A stretch of 49,983 nt of DNA from Caulobacteraceae bacterium (GCA_947475415.1 CANJLH010000023.1:1-49983); one strand, 5' to 3'. Counted from the stretch's first letter, positions 8,766 through 17,104 are shown. Notes: generated from the letters alone by a model not told the origin. Made by a program: numbers and translations.

Positions 8766-9023
8766 ACTCGAGGTTAGGCCTTCCTGGGTGCAGTCGAGGA
8801 AGTTCACCGTCGAGTCGGCCCCCCTCCCAACGGGTAGCTTATCAGCGCTGTCGCCGGACGCCGAATGTCTTCTGCGCGTTTCGGCTGCTGAGATTGCATA
8901 CTCCTCGCGCGGAGGTGATTGGTTCGGCGAAGGAATGCCTATCTTTCGCCCAACTCGACCGGCTATGGCTGGATTGACTTCACACATGAGGTCGAGCGCC
9001 AATCGTCAGGCAGAGAGTGAGTC

Positions 9024-9380
9024 TTGTCTCAACAGATCGAATTCGTCGGCAGATCCGGTGCGCGTTACCGATACACGCGCCTGGACGAGGATCGGTTCCT
9101 ACCGCCGGCCGGAGCGAACTATGTGATCGCGCAACGGGATGGGGAATCCCATACGATCATCATGGCGGGGGAAACGGATAATCTGTCGGGCCGAATCTGG
9201 CGATCCGACCTTGAGGTAGCGCGCGACAGGTTCGGCGATGTTGAGGTTTTGACGCGGCTAAATGTGAAGAGCGCGGTAAGGCGAGAAGAGCTCGCCGACA
9301 TGGTCGGCAGCTATCATCCACCCATGAATCCGCGAGAAGACGGCAGTGGTGGCGCTGTGGGAGCGAGCGCCGCGCCATAG
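9024..9380 (+). CDS. Conserved-looking hypothetical protein (118 aa)
   Basis: Small soluble protein read from a TTG at 9024 with an AGAGAGTGAG stretch a few bases upstream as a possible ribosome site. No ATG or GTG in frame gives a sensible alternative. Its first 90 residues have regular alternating hydrophobic pattern (RYRYTRL, NYVIAQR, TIIMAGE, DVEVLTRLN) and the tail is Gly/Ala-rich and disordered. Codon use is like that of its neighbours, which supports it as real. I do not recognise a family. It lies in a 250-base gap on the side of the MCE operon start and converges on the small membrane protein gene. Confidence 0.6.
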   Translation: MSQQIEFVGRSGARYRYTRLDEDRFLPPAGANYVIAQRDGESHTIIMAGETDNLSGRIWRSDLEVARDRFGDVEVLTRLNVKSAVRREELADMVGSYHPPMNPREDGSGGAVGASAAP

Positions 9381-9385
9381 GCGCC

Positions 9386-9712
9386 TTAAGTCGGCGGCAT
9401 GTTTGGATCGGCGCGCCTGGCCCCCCGCGATTGGGTGGCCATATACGATTGGGCGAGCCCCGAAATGAGCAGGAACGCGAGCGCGTAGATCCCATTGAGG
9501 GAACCTCCGGGCGGGGCGCCTGCGCGTAAAACTAATGTCAGTTGCGCAAGGGCGATGACCGTGGCGAAGAGGCTCACGACGCCAACCCACCTGAATCCGG
9601 CCGGGCGGATTACGTAGCCCCATGCATAGGCCAGGACGCAAATCGCTGCGCCGCCAAAGCCAAGATAGGATGTGAACGCGTTCGGATTCATGCGGAAAAT
9701 CTCATGTTTCAC
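9386..9712 (-). CDS. Small membrane protein of unknown function (108 aa)
   Basis: Protein with three predicted membrane segments, at about residues 15-35 (FGGAAICVLAYAWGYV), 42-62 (VGVVSLFATVIALAQLTLV) and 72-88 (NGIYALAFLLISGLAQ), and a short polar C-terminal tail. No family recognised. It is divergent from the YdcF-like gene, and the 53 bases between them are AT-rich and may hold promoters for both. Converges with the hypothetical gene at 9024-9380, six bases apart. Confidence 0.6.
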   Translation of the reverse strand: MKHEIFRMNPNAFTSYLGFGGAAICVLAYAWGYVIRPAGFRWVGVVSLFATVIALAQLTLVLRAGAPPGGSLNGIYALAFLLISGLAQSYMATQSRGARRADPNMPPT

Positions 9713-9765
9713 ATCATCGTAAGCCCATTTCTCTTACATAATCCCCAACGCGATCAGGGGGCCGC

Positions 9766-10278
9766 ATGCGGGCGATTGTGGTTTTCGGCGCGACACTGAC
9801 GTCGGACGGAGGTGCGAGCGCTGCGATCGCGCGCAGGGTTCGTTATGCTTGGCAGTCGGCGCAGGTTTGGCCGGAGGCTCCGATCCTGTGTAGCGGCGCT
9901 TCTCGTTATGGCCTTCCATCAGAAGCGGCCGTCATGGCGCGCCTGCTTATTGCCGGTGGCATACCTAAGTCCCTCTTATCGCTGGATGAGTCATCTCGGG
10001 ACACCCTACAAACTGCGGTCGTGGCGGCGAAATTCCTGCGTCAGGAACAACGTACGAAACTGGTTGTCTGCACAGAGGCCTACCATATGCCCCGCGCCCG
10101 AATGTTATTGCATCGCCTGGGCGCGGCGACGGAGTCCGGTTGCCAGGCGGGGCGGCCAGCCGACGCACCAATGGCCTACTGGCTGCGCATGCAGCTGCGA
10201 GAGGCTCTCGCCCTACCTTACGATCTTGCTGTGGTCAGTTGGCGCTTGAGGCAACTGCGGGCTTTGGCCTTGGCATGA
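9766..10278 (+). CDS. YdcF/ElyC-like DUF218 protein
   Basis: A 170-residue protein with the DUF218 pattern: an N-terminal strand with IVVFGATL, the segment PILCSGASRYG, then SLDESSRDTLQTAVVA, and TEAYHMPRARMLLHRLG near the end. The family (YdcF, SanA, ElyC) has a Rossmann-like fold and is tied to envelope integrity, but its reaction is unclear. Most relatives carry membrane helices before this domain; here the domain stands alone, so it may be cytoplasmic. The start has an AGGGGG ribosome site at good spacing. It overlaps the next flavoprotein gene by 4 bases (ATGA). Confidence 0.8.
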   Translation: MRAIVVFGATLTSDGGASAAIARRVRYAWQSAQVWPEAPILCSGASRYGLPSEAAVMARLLIAGGIPKSLLSLDESSRDTLQTAVVAAKFLRQEQRTKLVVCTEAYHMPRARMLLHRLGAATESGCQAGRPADAPMAYWLRMQLREALALPYDLAVVSWRLRQLRALALA

Positions 10279-11474
10279 TTTCCTCAAGCGCGAAGCCTTT
10301 GCTGTTCGACGTAATCGTCATCGGCGCCGGCGCAGCGGGCATGATGTGCGCCATTGAAGCGGGTAAACGTGGACGGCGAGTGCTTCTGGTCGACCATGCA
10401 GCGCAACCAGGCGAGAAAATTCGCATTTCCGGCGGGGGTCGCTGCAACTTCACCAACCTGGACACTCGGCCCGAGGCATTTATTTCACAGAACCCGTCGT
10501 TCTGTATCTCGGCATTGCGGCGATACCGCCCGGCCGACTTCATCCGCCTCTTAGAGACCCATCAGATCTCTTGGCATGAGAAATCCTTGGGGCAGCTCTT
10601 TTGCGACGGCTCGGCGCGCCAGGTGGTGCAGATGTTGTTGAGCGAACTGCGCGTCGCCGGCGCGGAGTTGCGATTGGCGGCAACGGTTGCGAATATCGCC
10701 CGTTCGGGGGAGGGCTTTCATCTGAGGGTTGGCCGCGACGTGGCGCAATGCCGATCGCTGGTGATTGCCTGCGGTGGGAAATCGATCCCAAAGATGGGCG
10801 CCACCGGTTTTGGCTACGACATCGCCGCTCAATTTGGGGTCCCGGTAGTGGAGACTCGTCCAGCTCTCGTGCCACTGACATTCGATGTGAGCCTGCTCGA
10901 TCGCCTTAAGCCGTTGGCTGGCGTCGCGGCGTCGGTGGTCGCCGAAGCGGCGGGCAAGCGCTTCGCCGAGGCCATGCTGTTTACCCATCGCGGCCTGTCC
11001 GGCCCGGCCATCCTGCAGGTTTCTTCCTATTGGCGTGAAGGGGCGGAGGTTCGCATCGATCTTGCTCCAGGGATCGATATGTTTGCGCTGCTTCGCCAGG
11101 GCAGGGGCGAGCGCCCAAGGCAGAGCCTGGCCGGGGTCCTTTCCGATTTGCTTCCACGCCGTCTGGCTCAACTCTTAGCCCAGGACTTCGACGCCCCGGA
11201 GCGGTTGGCCGATGTCAGCGACAGGGTATTGCGGAATGTCGCGAACGCGGTGAACGACTGGCGAGTGAAACCCGTCGGTACTGAGGGATATCGGACCGCC
11301 GAGGTGACCCTTGGCGGAGTAGATACAAAGGCCCTCAACTCGCGGACCATGGCCGTAAGCAGTGTCCCGGGACTCTATTTCATCGGCGAGGTTGTCGACG
11401 TTACGGGTTGGCTTGGCGGCTACAATTTTCATTGGGCCTGGGCCAGCGGATGGTGCGCCGGCCAGGCCGTCTGA
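10275..11474 (+). CDS. HI0933/YhiN-type NAD(P)/FAD-dependent oxidoreductase
   Basis: A 399-residue flavoprotein starting at the ATG that overlaps the YdcF stop (ATGA). It has an N-terminal FAD-binding Rossmann motif VIGAGAAGMMCAIEAG and the family-specific ISGGGRCNFTN segment. The central part has GGKSIPKMGATGFGYDIA, and the C-terminal FAD contact GLYFIGEVVDVTGWLGGYN followed by FHWAWASG. This architecture is that of the HI0933 family, whose physiological substrate is unknown. Length is normal. The upstream in-frame extension to 10140 overlaps the YdcF gene and is rejected. Confidence 0.9.
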   Translation: MISSSAKPLLFDVIVIGAGAAGMMCAIEAGKRGRRVLLVDHAAQPGEKIRISGGGRCNFTNLDTRPEAFISQNPSFCISALRRYRPADFIRLLETHQISWHEKSLGQLFCDGSARQVVQMLLSELRVAGAELRLAATVANIARSGEGFHLRVGRDVAQCRSLVIACGGKSIPKMGATGFGYDIAAQFGVPVVETRPALVPLTFDVSLLDRLKPLAGVAASVVAEAAGKRFAEAMLFTHRGLSGPAILQVSSYWREGAEVRIDLAPGIDMFALLRQGRGERPRQSLAGVLSDLLPRRLAQLLAQDFDAPERLADVSDRVLRNVANAVNDWRVKPVGTEGYRTAEVTLGGVDTKALNSRTMAVSSVPGLYFIGEVVDVTGWLGGYNFHWAWASGWCAGQAV

Positions 11475-11478
11475 ATCT

Positions 11479-12606
11479 TCACCCGTCGATATCGAGCCCC
11501 AGCGCCATACGTCCGGCGAAGGTTTGTTGCATGCCGTCGGCCAGGGGATGATAACGGACCGCCTGAGTGTCGCGGAGGCGCTGTTCGAGGCCTGAACTCC
11601 GGTAAAATCCATGACCACCGCCACAGGCCATGGCGCGTTCCGCCACCTCAAGCGCTGCGCGTGCGACTAAGGTGCGCAACATCATGACTCTGTTCGTCGT
11701 TTCCGGCCCGGGATCCGCCTCGGCCCCAAGAGCGATCATCGCCCGCACAAGAACATCCATCCCCGTGTGGGCGGTCTCCAGTTCGCCCACCCGAACGAGT
11801 TGCAGCGCGTCTGCGGACCGTTCGGCCGCCAGCGACAGAGCCGCATCGCGCATTCCGTCGCCCACGCCGGCGTACACAGAATAGATCAGCGGCATCGCCG
11901 CCTTGCTGATCAGGTGAAAAAGCGGATGCCACTTTCCCTTCGGCCTGCGCCCGCTGACCGCGGCCTCAGGAATGAAGACACCCTCAATCGCGACGTCATG
12001 GGAGCCCGTTCCGCGCATACCAAGCGTGTCCCAGGTGTCCAGCACCCGCACGGCCGGATCGGACATCGGTACGGGGAAGTGCAGAACCTCGTCGCCGTGA
12101 ACGGCGCAGGTCATCATCAGATCGCCGGCCGGCGAGCCAGAGGAGAAAACCTTCCTGCCGGTGACGCGCCAACCGCCCTCGACAGGTTCAGCGACGCCGG
12201 AGCCTGCCAGCCAGTCGGACCCGCCGCTGGAAAGCACCCGCAGACCCTCAGCCACCCGCCGAAGCAGGGCCTCTGTCGGCGCGCCAGCCCGGCGCCGAAG
12301 GTCCGCCACCACAACCTGATGGGTGTGCATCGAAAGCGCCAGGGCCGTCGAACCGTCGAGGGCGCCGACGGCGCGCAGCATGGCGCACAGCTCGGAATAG
12401 TCAGCGCCACCCCCGCCAAGCTCGGCGGGGACCCCGAGGGTGAAGAAGCCCCGGTTGGCTAGGGCGTCCAGATTCGCGCCAACGAAGCGGTTCTCCCTAT
12501 CGCAGGCCTGACCTTCGGCCGAGATTTGATCTGCGACTTCTAAGAGGGCTGATCGCCAGTCTGCTGCGGCGACGGTTTGGGGTGACGCGCGGAGATTGAT
12601 GTTCAT
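11479..12606 (-). CDS. Acyl-CoA dehydrogenase-like flavoprotein (type-2 C-terminal domain)
   Basis: Start placed at ATG 12606 (MNINLRAS), because the GAGAGA just upstream is correctly spaced for this ATG and not for the ATG two codons earlier; 375 residues. Features: N-terminal helical domain with LGVPAELGGGGADYSELC, middle beta domain with GSGVAEPVEGGWRVTGRKVFSSG and DTWDTLGMRGTGSHDV, and C-terminal helical domain with ACGGGHGFYRSSGLEQRLRD. The last part is closer to the Acyl-CoA_dh_2 type (DszC/HsaA-like flavin monooxygenases and some dehydrogenases) than to classical short-chain enzymes, so it may be a dehydrogenase or a group D monooxygenase. Divergent from an AraC regulator 88 bases away, which probably controls it. 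A much longer minus-strand frame running to 13434 is antisense to the regulator and not coding. Confidence 0.85.
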   Translation of the reverse strand: MNINLRASPQTVAAADWRSALLEVADQISAEGQACDRENRFVGANLDALANRGFFTLGVPAELGGGGADYSELCAMLRAVGALDGSTALALSMHTHQVVVADLRRRAGAPTEALLRRVAEGLRVLSSGGSDWLAGSGVAEPVEGGWRVTGRKVFSSGSPAGDLMMTCAVHGDEVLHFPVPMSDPAVRVLDTWDTLGMRGTGSHDVAIEGVFIPEAAVSGRRPKGKWHPLFHLISKAAMPLIYSVYAGVGDGMRDAALSLAAERSADALQLVRVGELETAHTGMDVLVRAMIALGAEADPGPETTNRVMMLRTLVARAALEVAERAMACGGGHGFYRSSGLEQRLRDTQAVRYHPLADGMQQTFAGRMALGLDIDG

Positions 12607-12651
12607 TTTCATTCTCTCGATGCTAGGTTGCGCACGCCCCGGCATGAGGCG

Positions 12652-12689
12652 CGAACCTGATGCGGCTTTTTGCGTTTGACCGAGGTTCG
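12652..12689. promoter_or_regulatory. Symmetric half-sites in the AraC/acyl-CoA dehydrogenase divergent region
   Basis: CGAACCT at 12652-12658 and its exact reverse complement AGGTTCG at 12683-12689 flank a 24-base spacer in the 88-base intergenic region. Their centres are 31 bases apart, close to three helical turns. A third related copy, AGGTTGCG, begins at 12625. The position between a regulator and its divergent target suggests operator half-sites for the AraC protein. This is inference from symmetry and place only. Confidence 0.4.
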
Positions 12690-12694
12690 GGACC

Positions 12695-13687
12695 ATGACT
12701 GAACGGCCGGCAATGATTGCAGCGACGCCGGACGTAGATCTGCTTTCGGACCTGTTGCGCGACGTCCGGCTATCCGGCTCTGTGTTTCTGCATGGCCGGT
12801 TCACTGAGCCCTTCGGCGTCACCAGTCCGGCGCGGTGGTTCGAGAGCCAGCCGTTGGCGCACCTTCGACATGTGAGCGTGTTCCACCTGATCGCCGGTGG
12901 GCGAGCGAGCATGGAGTTGCCCGACGGCGGCGTCGTGGAGCTCACGAAAGAAGACCTGGTGCTGATCCCGTTCACGCCGGAGCATCGGTTCTGGAATGGT
13001 GCGGTCACGGAATTCGTTTCGGGGGAAGACATGCTGCGACCCGGCCCCGTGCCGGGGCTCGGCGAGATCGCCTTTGGCGGCGGCGGCCCTGAAACGCGGA
13101 TCATCTGCGGGTTCCTGGAATCGGCTGAACTGCTGCCCGCGCCCCTGTTCAGGTCGTTGCCAGCGATGCTGGTGGAGAGGACTGCCGGCGATGCGGTGTC
13201 CGCGACTTTGGCCGCCAGCGCGACCAGTCTGATCGAACAACTGGACAACGATCCCCAACCGGGCGCGGAGGCCATGCTCGGACGACTGATGGAACTCTTG
13301 TTCGTGGAAGTGCTGCGACGCCACAGTCGCCGGTTGCCCGAGGGCGCTCGTGGCATTCTGGCCGCAAGCCGCGACCCCATCCTCGCCCGCGCCATTTCTG
13401 CGCTGCATCGCGATCCCGCCCAGCGTTGGACCATAGAAGATCTGGCGCGCTACGCGGGCGCCTCCCGGACGGTGCTGAATGAGCGGTTTGGCGACATGAT
13501 CGGCAAGTCGCCCATGGACTACCTCGCCGGCTTGCGGATGCAGGTCGCCTGCGACCTCTTGCGGAGCACGCGAAAAGCGCTTCCCCATGTGGCGGAGGAT
13601 GTTGGCTATGAGAGCGTGGCGGCGTTCTCGCGAGCCTTCCGGCGGATTGTGGGCGTCAGCCCCGGCGCCTGGCGGGAAGCAATTTGA
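12695..13687 (+). CDS. AraC-family transcriptional regulator with N-terminal cupin domain
   Basis: A 330-residue regulator. The first 190 residues form a cupin-type sensor domain of the AraC_binding_6 kind, with WFESQPLAHLRHVSVFHLIAGG and an EDLVLIPFTPEHRF segment. Residues about 230-328 form the double helix-turn-helix, with the two recognition units WTIEDLARYAGASRTVLNERF and ALPHVAEDVGYESVAAFSRAFRR, followed by the usual VGVSPGAWR end. The gene is divergent from an acyl-CoA dehydrogenase-like gene and precedes the DUF35/thiolase pair by 143 bases on the same strand. It is a likely controller of one or both; the effector is unknown. Confidence 0.9.
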   Translation: MTERPAMIAATPDVDLLSDLLRDVRLSGSVFLHGRFTEPFGVTSPARWFESQPLAHLRHVSVFHLIAGGRASMELPDGGVVELTKEDLVLIPFTPEHRFWNGAVTEFVSGEDMLRPGPVPGLGEIAFGGGGPETRIICGFLESAELLPAPLFRSLPAMLVERTAGDAVSATLAASATSLIEQLDNDPQPGAEAMLGRLMELLFVEVLRRHSRRLPEGARGILAASRDPILARAISALHRDPAQRWTIEDLARYAGASRTVLNERFGDMIGKSPMDYLAGLRMQVACDLLRSTRKALPHVAEDVGYESVAAFSRAFRRIVGVSPGAWREAI

Positions 13688-13739
13688 GCGGCGCACCACG
13701 CCGCGACCGGTGATTGGCGTCAGGCCGGATTTGGAATTC

Positions 13740-13762
13740 GTCCCGTGTGAATTCGCCGGGAC
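13740..13762. promoter_or_regulatory. Inverted repeat upstream of the DUF35/thiolase pair
   Basis: GTCCCG at 13740-13745 and CGGGAC at 13757-13762 form a perfect 6-base inverted repeat with an 11-base spacer. The same stretch also has GAATTC twice (13734-13739 and 13749-13754). It lies 68 bases before the GTG start of the DUF35 gene in a 143-base gap, where a promoter or operator is expected. There is no further evidence of function. Confidence 0.25.
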
Positions 13763-13830
13763 TTGCGTTCAAGTGTGTTCAGCATTCACAGTGCGCGCCA
13801 CCACCGACATCAAAAAGAAAGGGAGGGCGC

Positions 13831-14250
13831 GTGGAACGGCTGCTGCCCGTCATCGACGACTTGAATCGATACTATTGGGAGGCGGCCAAGGCGCGGCGCC
13901 TCGACATGCTGCGTTGCCAGGACTGCCGGATGTGGATTCATCCCCCGCGGGAGTCTTGCGCCAAGTGCCAGTCCTTTGAACTGAAAGCTGAAACCCTTAG
14001 CGGGCGGGGCAAGGTTTATTCGTGGTCGGTGATGCGCACGCAAGGAAACCCCGGCTTCGAGGAGAAATTGCCCTACGCCGTGGTGGTCGTGGAACTTGAG
14101 GAGCAGAAGGGCCTGATCACCGTCGGGAACATCGACTGTCCGATTGAAGACATCGACATCGGCCTCCCGGTCCGCGTGACTTTCGAGAAAATCAACGACC
14201 AGGTGACCTTGCCGCAGTGGACCGTGGCGGGCGGAAAGGACGGCCAATGA
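13831..14250 (+). CDS. DUF35 Zn-ribbon/OB-fold acyl-CoA-binding protein (thiolase partner)
   Basis: I start at the GTG at 13831 because a GGGAGGG ribosome site sits just before it and the protein then begins MERLLPVIDDLNRYYW, the usual start of this family. The longer frame from 13714 adds 39 unrelated residues. The product has 139 residues: an N-terminal helix, a rubredoxin-like zinc ribbon with CQDC and CAKC (about residues 29-50), and an OB-fold domain (about 60-130). DUF35 proteins form complexes with thiolase-like or aldolase-like enzymes, for example ChsH2 DUF35 with Ltp2 in steroid side-chain cleavage. It overlaps the thiolase-like gene by 4 bases (ATGA), so the two are very likely made as a complex. 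Confidence 0.88.
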   Translation: MERLLPVIDDLNRYYWEAAKARRLDMLRCQDCRMWIHPPRESCAKCQSFELKAETLSGRGKVYSWSVMRTQGNPGFEEKLPYAVVVVELEEQKGLITVGNIDCPIEDIDIGLPVRVTFEKINDQVTLPQWTVAGGKDGQ

Positions 14251-15395
14251 GTAACCCCCTTCGCGATCGCGCGGTGATCGTCGGCGTTGGCCACAGTCCG
14301 TGTTCCCGGGATTTGGGCAAATCGCCGATGCGGCTTACGCTTGAGACTGTCCTGGAGGCTCTGGATGACGCTGGGCTAAAGCCGTCGGAAGTCGATGGTG
14401 TTGCGGCCATGGGCGGCGCGCCGGAACCGGGCCCATGGGCGATGGCCGAGTCCTTGGGTGGCGACGGGATCCACTGGTACGGCGGCGCCTTGGGCGGCGG
14501 GGTGGGGCCATCAGTTGTCGCGAACGCGGCGTTGGCTGTCGCTTCCGGACTTTGCCACACGGCGGTGGCCTACCGCACCATGATGGCGCCGCGTCCCGGG
14601 GACTCGACTTACAACTTCATGGCGCGAGAGGGCCCCACGGGGGTCGCTGCTTTCACCGCGCCCTACGGACTCGGCGTATTCATGCAGTATTTCGCGTCCT
14701 GGTATCAGCGCAAACGCCGCGTATTCGGCGTCACCGACGAACAAATGGGCGCCTATGTGGTGGCCATGCGCGACAATGCATCTCGCAATCCCCATGCGGC
14801 GCTGAACAAGCCAATCACCATGGACGAATACCTCGCTTCGCGCTTTGTCTGCGAGCCGCTGCGCAGGTTCGACTGCGACCTGCCGGTAGACGTTTGCGGC
14901 GCGGTCGTCGTGACCACCCCGGAGCGAGCGAAGAACCTGAAAAAGAAACCGGTCTTTGTCGGAGGCGTCTCGACGGGTACGGGGCCGCGTCCGGATATGA
15001 TCTTCTGGGACGACTACGACCGAAGTTCCGCCCACTGGGCCAATGAGATCATCTGGAACAACGCCGGACTAGGCCCAAAGGATATGGACTTTGGGATGAT
15101 CTATGACGGTTTCGCGCCGCTGACGCTGTACAACCTCGAGGAATATGGTTTTGTGCCGCGGGGAGAAGCCGGTCGTTACTTTGGTGATGGCGGGCACCTG
15201 GCGACAGGGTCGTTCCCGCTCAATCCGCATGGCGGCAACAACTCAGAAGGACGCAGCCACGCGATTGGTCACGTCTGCGAGGCGGTGTTGCAATTGCGGG
15301 GCGAGGCGGGAGCTCGGCAGCTGAAGAAGGCCGACGCCACCTTCATCAACGGCGGGGCGATCACCCTGGCCGGGGCATTGGTTCTACACAACTAG
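14247..15395 (+). CDS. Thiolase-like/lipid-transfer protein (SCP-x or Ltp2-like, possible retro-aldolase)
   Basis: A 382-residue protein of the thiolase fold, starting at the ATG that overlaps the DUF35 stop. The C-terminal half has NPHGGNNSEGRSHAIGH and the ending FINGGAITLAGALVL, which match non-canonical, SCP-x-like thiolases. At the place where true thiolases have the nucleophilic Cys (about residues 85-95) the sequence is LGGGVGPSVVANA, without Cys; the nearest Cys is C103. Steroid aldolases such as Ltp2 also lack this Cys and need a DUF35 partner, as here. So the pair may cleave a beta-hydroxyacyl-CoA by retro-aldol chemistry rather than thiolysis; this is inference. Its stop interlocks with that of the convergent pseudouridine synthase (CTAG). 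Confidence 0.85.
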   Translation: MSNPLRDRAVIVGVGHSPCSRDLGKSPMRLTLETVLEALDDAGLKPSEVDGVAAMGGAPEPGPWAMAESLGGDGIHWYGGALGGGVGPSVVANAALAVASGLCHTAVAYRTMMAPRPGDSTYNFMAREGPTGVAAFTAPYGLGVFMQYFASWYQRKRRVFGVTDEQMGAYVVAMRDNASRNPHAALNKPITMDEYLASRFVCEPLRRFDCDLPVDVCGAVVVTTPERAKNLKKKPVFVGGVSTGTGPRPDMIFWDDYDRSSAHWANEIIWNNAGLGPKDMDFGMIYDGFAPLTLYNLEEYGFVPRGEAGRYFGDGGHLATGSFPLNPHGGNNSEGRSHAIGHVCEAVLQLRGEAGARQLKKADATFINGGAITLAGALVLHN

Positions 15396-16150
15396 GATGG
15401 GGCGCTGACCAAGGCTGAACGTTCGGCGGCGGTCAGGGGTCTCCACCGCCCTTCGGGCAGGCCGTTCAATGTGAGGGGTCCTACGCGGATACGCATCAGG
15501 TCGACGACCGTCAGATCCAGCAGTTCGCACATTCGGCGGATCTGACGGTTGCGACCTTCCCGCAGCACGAAACGCAGTTGCTGTGGCTCCACGATTGTCA
15601 CCTTGGCGGGTTTCAATTGACGGCCATCGAGGCTCAGGCCATGGCGCAGTCGGTTCAGTTTCTTATCGCCAAGCGCCCCGGTAACGCGGACGAGATATTC
15701 CTTTTCCAACTCCGAAGTCGGCCCAATCACCGCCTTGGCCACCACGCCATCCTGAGACAGGATCAGCAGGCCGCGAGAATCCTTATCCAGACGCCCTACA
15801 GGCGCCAGCCGATCGTCGCGACCGGGAATCACATCGCTTTCGCCGATCAGGGCCTTGCGCGTCAGCAATCGCGCGGCTGGTGTCTCGCCGGGTTCAGGTT
15901 GAGCCGAGACGATTCCGATGGGCTTATGGAACATTATGGTGAGCGGCGGCGGACCCGAGTCAGCTTCTACTGTTAGAGTCTGGCCGGAAGCGATTTTTCG
16001 GCCGGGGTCGTCCACCCGCTCGCCGTCGATCATCACCAGGCCCTTGGTGATCAGCGTCTCGGCCTCGCGCCGGGAACAGACGCCGTTCTGGGCCAGCCAG
16101 CGGTTCACCCGCTGGGGCTCCGCTTCCTCATATCGGCGCGACCAGGCCAT
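15392..16150 (-). CDS. RsuA/RluB/E/F-family pseudouridine synthase
   Basis: Start placed at ATG 16150 (MAWSRRY), giving 252 residues. The in-frame ATG at 16192 has no ribosome site and adds 14 residues overlapping the spacer. An N-terminal S4 RNA-binding domain is clear (VNRWLAQNGVCSRREAETLI). The catalytic domain has the PVGRLDKDSRGLLIL segment, whose first Asp is the catalytic nucleophile. It ends with REGRNRQIRRMCELLDL, typical of the RsuA branch. The enzyme isomerises a uridine in 16S or 23S rRNA to pseudouridine; RluF-like or RluE-like specificity cannot be settled from sequence by eye. Unrelated to the catabolic genes around it. Confidence 0.92.
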   Translation of the reverse strand: MAWSRRYEEAEPQRVNRWLAQNGVCSRREAETLITKGLVMIDGERVDDPGRKIASGQTLTVEADSGPPPLTIMFHKPIGIVSAQPEPGETPAARLLTRKALIGESDVIPGRDDRLAPVGRLDKDSRGLLILSQDGVVAKAVIGPTSELEKEYLVRVTGALGDKKLNRLRHGLSLDGRQLKPAKVTIVEPQQLRFVLREGRNRQIRRMCELLDLTVVDLMRIRVGPLTLNGLPEGRWRPLTAAERSALVSAPS

Positions 16151-16224
16151 TGTCCCGCATCGCACATTGCCCCGCCGTTGTCGCGCCGCCATAAGTCGTT
16201 GCGCAAAACGAAAGGACGCGGCGG

Positions 16225-17097
16225 ATGATCAGGTTCGACGGACAGGTGGCGCTGATCACTGGCGCGGGAAAGGGTATCGGACGCGCTTATGCCGAAACCC
16301 TGGCGGCGCGCGGCGCCAAGGTTGTGGTCAATAACCGCAAGCATGCGGGCGAGGCCGTCGGCAGCGCCGACCAGGTGGTGGCCGCCATACGCGCCGCCGG
16401 CGGCGAAGCTGTGGCCAACTATGACTCCATCGAATCCGAAGGCGCCGGTCAGCGCATGGTCGACCAGGCGCTGTCGGCGTTCGGCGACCTGCATATCCTG
16501 ATGTGCAATGCCGCCGTCGGCCCGCGCGGCATGCTGCACAAGCAGACCGAACAGCTGATGCGCGACACCGTTGAGATCAATGTATTCGGCAGCGTGGAGC
16601 CGGTTCGAGCGGCCATGGCGCACATGCGGGCGAAGAAATACGGACGCATCCTGCTCACGACCTCAGGCGCAGGCATCGGAGGCAACATCGGTTTTGCCGT
16701 ATACGGCGCGACCAAGGCGGCCATGCATGGTTTCGCAGCTTCCGCGACCCTTGAGGCGGACCGCGCGGGCATCTTGATCAACGTCATCTCGCCTGGCGCA
16801 CTCACCAACATGACGAAGTGGATGCTGGAACTGGAGGGCTTTGACGCCACCGGGCGGGCCGCCGAGATGCCGGTCCAGTCTGTGGCCGAATGCGCGGCCT
16901 ATATGGTCTCGAAGGAATTTGACGGCCGAGCCGAGATCTGGGGCGTTGTCGGCGGCAAGATTCATGTTACCCGCCTCCTGGCCAGCAAGGGCATCGACAT
17001 TCCCCACGACCAGATGACCGCGGAAAACATCGCGGGCCTCAAATCGCAAATTCGCGACCTGACGGACGCGCGGTTGGTTGAGATCAAACCGGAATAG
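16225..17097 (+). CDS. SDR-family oxidoreductase (MFE-2/HSD17B4-like hydroxyacyl-CoA dehydrogenase type)
   Basis: A 290-residue short-chain dehydrogenase/reductase with an AAAGGACG ribosome site. The cofactor motif is TGAGKGIGR (about residues 12-20). The NAG-like segment is CNAAVG. The catalytic triad is intact, with the Ser in LLTTSGAGIGG and Y-x3-K as YGATK. The sequence style, including ALITGAGKGIGRAYAETLAARGAKVVVNN, resembles the dehydrogenase part of peroxisomal multifunctional enzyme 2, so a 3-hydroxyacyl-CoA or hydroxysteroid substrate is plausible. It fits with the thiolase-like and acyl-CoA dehydrogenase genes nearby, although the pseudouridine synthase gene separates them. Convergent with a second SDR gene, 20 bases apart. 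Confidence 0.88.
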   Translation: MIRFDGQVALITGAGKGIGRAYAETLAARGAKVVVNNRKHAGEAVGSADQVVAAIRAAGGEAVANYDSIESEGAGQRMVDQALSAFGDLHILMCNAAVGPRGMLHKQTEQLMRDTVEINVFGSVEPVRAAMAHMRAKKYGRILLTTSGAGIGGNIGFAVYGATKAAMHGFAASATLEADRAGILINVISPGALTNMTKWMLELEGFDATGRAAEMPVQSVAECAAYMVSKEFDGRAEIWGVVGGKIHVTRLLASKGIDIPHDQMTAENIAGLKSQIRDLTDARLVEIKPE

Positions 17098-17104
17098 ATA
17101 AGGG

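Noticed and set aside
8766..9002. Upstream extension of the STAS-permease frame
   Set aside because: 79 residues of charged, low-quality sequence without signal or family similarity; the ATG at 8765 fits the domain start.
12607..13434. Minus-strand extension of the acyl-CoA dehydrogenase frame
   Set aside because: It is antisense to the AraC regulator and is rich in Arg and Ser without family features.
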